NCBI RefSeq assembly: GCF_001612725.1
Contig: NZ_BDAZ01000001.1
Span: 248,001-312,000 of the forward strand
Direction: 5' to 3'
From: Nocardia anaemiae NBRC 100462
GTDB lineage: Bacteria; Actinomycetota; Actinomycetes; Mycobacteriales; Mycobacteriaceae
Length of the DNA stretch: 64,000 nucleotides
In this document: one piece after another, positions 62,789 through 64,000 of the stretch
Layout: each line of letters begins with the position of its first letter
Position numbering within the stretch: the first letter of the stretch is position 1
Notes under the pieces: generated by a model
What the model was told of the DNA's origin: nothing
The model's input: the letters and a program-made list of their open reading frames with translations, nothing else
Database searches by the model: none
Translations under genes and position numbers: made by a program

Positions 62789-63005
62789 GTTGTGCTCGAT
62801 CCGGCCGCTCGCGAATATCAAAAATTCCGTCCGGTCGGATTGTAGCTAATTTTCGGAAACCCTTGCGCTAACTAAAGATTCAGTGCATTCTCAACATGGA
62901 TTTTGCTGTGTTGCCAGACTAAAATGGACAGGATTTCGGTTTAGTCGCGGGCTCAGCGTCGAACCCGTTGCGGTGTGCCGGATTCCAGCTACCAGAGGGG
63001 GCGCG
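62789..63005. other. intergenic region before the PNPOx-like gene
   Basis: This gap contains AT-rich elements such as TAACTAAAGATT and TTGCCAGACTAAAATGG, which look like promoter parts, but I could not place a clear -35/-10 pair. The GAGGGGG ribosome site precedes the ATG at 63006. Confidence 0.35.
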
Positions 63006-63626
63006 ATGCCCGGCACATGTTGTGGCAGTGACGGTGAGCACGAACTACAGGACAGATACGGTACGCGGGACCGCGCCGAACGCTTCTACCGAGATCAAGT
63101 TCTGGACCGGTTGAACCCTACGATGATCGAATTCATCGCCCGGATGGATATGGCGTTCATCGCCACCGCGGACAAACACGGCGAATGCGACGCAAGCTTG
63201 CGAGCGGGTCTGCCCGGCTTTCTGCATGTGATCGACGAACGCACGATTGCCTATCCGGAATACCGCGGCAACGGCGTGCACGCCAGTCTCGGCAACATCC
63301 TGGAGAACCCGCACGTCGGCATCCTGCTCATCGATTTCGTCCAGGATCTGATCGGCTTGCACATCAACGGTTCGGCACGAATCGTCGACGACACCGCACT
63401 GCGCCACAACGTCCCCGACCTACCCGAGAACGTCAAGGGCCGAGCCGCCGCACACTGGGTGGTCATCGACGTGGAAGAGGCCTACATCCACTGCCGCAAG
63501 CACATCCCGCACCTGGTTCCCGCGGCGCGCGAACAGCGGGAGTGGGGCACCGACAATGTCCGCGCCAAGGGCGGCGACTACTTCGGAGCGAAGGCCCAGG
63601 CCAACGCCGACGCGCTGGTTCGTTAG
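63006..63626 (+). CDS. pyridoxamine 5'-phosphate oxidase-fold family protein
   Basis: The 206-residue protein has the split-barrel PNPOx pattern: MIEFIARMDMAFIATADKHGECDAS, YPEYRGNGVHASLGNILENPHVGILLID and HINGSARIVDD. Some relatives bind FMN or F420. It ends DALVR just before a large inverted repeat. The substrate is unknown. Two N-terminal Cys (GTCCG) precede the fold. The ATG at 63006 follows GAGGGGG. Confidence 0.82.
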   Translation: MPGTCCGSDGEHELQDRYGTRDRAERFYRDQVLDRLNPTMIEFIARMDMAFIATADKHGECDASLRAGLPGFLHVIDERTIAYPEYRGNGVHASLGNILENPHVGILLIDFVQDLIGLHINGSARIVDDTALRHNVPDLPENVKGRAAAHWVVIDVEEAYIHCRKHIPHLVPAAREQREWGTDNVRAKGGDYFGAKAQANADALVR

Positions 63627-63671
63627 CCGGAGTGCATACTCGCCCCAGACGGAGCGAGTCTTACGAGCGAC

Positions 63672-63766
63672 GTTCGCGGCCCGTCTCGCGGCCGAGTCGT
63701 CGAAGCGCATGCGACGAAGTCGCGAGTCTCGACGGCTCGGCCGCGAGACACCAGGGGGCCGCGAAC
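63672..63766. terminator. large nested inverted repeat between converging genes
   Basis: Outer arms GTTCGCGGCC/GGCCGCGAAC and inner 21-bp arms (GTCTCGCGGCCGAGTCGTCGA, at 63683-63703 and 63729-63749, one mismatch) nest into one big hairpin. It separates the PNPOx-like gene and the second gtrA and could end both transcripts. Confidence 0.6.
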
Positions 63767-63796
63767 ACGCCGCGCCGCAGGCGCGGCAAATCAGAC

Positions 63797-64000
63797 TCAG
63801 AGTTTGAAGATGACCAGGCGCTGCACGACGAAGTTGATTACCGTCGCGGTGCCTTGGGCGATGACGAAGGCCAGCGGCTGGCGCCACCAGTCGCCGGGAA
63901 GCGTGGCGTAGAGCACGGCGTTGATGCCGACCTGGACGGCGAAGGTAACGGCGTAGAGGACCACGACGGCGATGAAGCGGGCGCGGCTCGGCGGGGCTTG
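63797..64000 (-). CDS. C-terminal part of a second GtrA-family gene
   Basis: The minus strand is open from the right edge to a TGA at 63797-63799, giving 67 residues with two membrane helices (IAVVVLYAVTFAVQVGINAVL and ...VIAQGTATVINFVVQRLVIF). The end matches GtrA. In M. tuberculosis a GtrA gene (Rv3789) precedes dprE1, so this copy may be its orthologue and the gene at 47872 a paralogue. The start is outside the window. Confidence 0.75.
   Translation of the reverse strand, partial: QAPPSRARFIAVVVLYAVTFAVQVGINAVLYATLPGDWWRQPLAFVIAQGTATVINFVVQRLVIFKL

Overview
The window looks like a chromosomal segment of a mycolic-acid actinomycete, most probably Nocardia or a close relative. The DNA is GC-rich, GTG starts are frequent, and the genes include a FadD32/KasA pair, both galactofuranosyltransferases (GlfT1, GlfT2), rhamnose precursor genes, a mycothiol-dependent-type enzyme and the actinobacterial proteasome activator Bpa. 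From memory of the M. tuberculosis map, the order of several genes (tadA, its partner, tyrA; pat/hisC2; a quinone oxidoreductase; an Rv3778c-like protein; bpa; the RfbD/RfbE/GlfT1 group; glfT2; GtrA) follows the Rv3752c to Rv3808c region, with many insertions. I could run no database search, so names rest on recognised motifs and family knowledge.

Layout. 0.7-7.6 kb: tRNA-Ser(CGA), tadA and its partner, divergent tyrA, then a glycolipid-binding-domain gene behind a heterodimeric ABC exporter with a MerR/SoxR-type box upstream. 7.8-11.1 kb: acyl-AMP ligase and beta-ketoacyl synthase of mycolic acid type. 11.3-13 kb: cytosine-C5 methyltransferase with Vsr and a 38-residue membrane peptide. 13-16.7 kb: DUF998 protein, phytase/esterase-like lipoprotein, RidA, mycothiol-dependent-type enzyme. 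16.7-24.7 kb: a translationally coupled glycosyltransferase/DUF2064/methyltransferase/molybdopterin oxidoreductase operon, divergent from a polytopic membrane protein and a two-component system, closed by a sugar epimerase. 24.9-28.5 kb: two AhpD-type genes, nitric oxide synthase oxygenase with a candidate Cys-rich leader peptide, and a NiCoT metal permease. 28.6-36.7 kb: secreted esterase, aromatic aminotransferase, a dienelactone-hydrolase-like protein with an altered nucleophile, three tRNAs, a MetE-like protein, MarR, an FMN hydroxyacid oxidase and a quinone oxidoreductase.

36.9-56 kb is the cell-envelope core: the lysine-less Rv3778c-like protein, bpa, the galactan ABC exporter with glfT1, rsgA with a 29-residue leader ORF, a Pro/Gln/Tyr-rich membrane protein, an SDR behind a KstR-like palindrome, a macro-domain protein, glfT2, a GtrA/GtrB/DUF2142 set resembling a glycan-modification module, rmlB, a glycine-zipper secreted protein, a lipase-like hydrolase, rmlA and rmlC. 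56-64 kb: a divergent MarR/MFS pair with readable leaderless promoters, an XRE-DUF5753 regulator, two unknowns, a molybdopterin oxidoreductase, a PNPOx-fold protein and the 3' part of a second GtrA gene.

The genes form one theme around envelope building: RmlA/B/C make dTDP-rhamnose intermediates, GlfT1 and GlfT2 use UDP-galactofuranose to build galactan, the Wzm/Wzt pair flips it, FadD32/Kas supply mycolate chains, and the Gtr-like set may decorate the polymer. Intergenic DNA carries two dispersed repeat families, several strong hairpins between converging genes, and several legible promoters and operators. No CRISPR array, insertion sequence, rRNA or intact prophage was seen.
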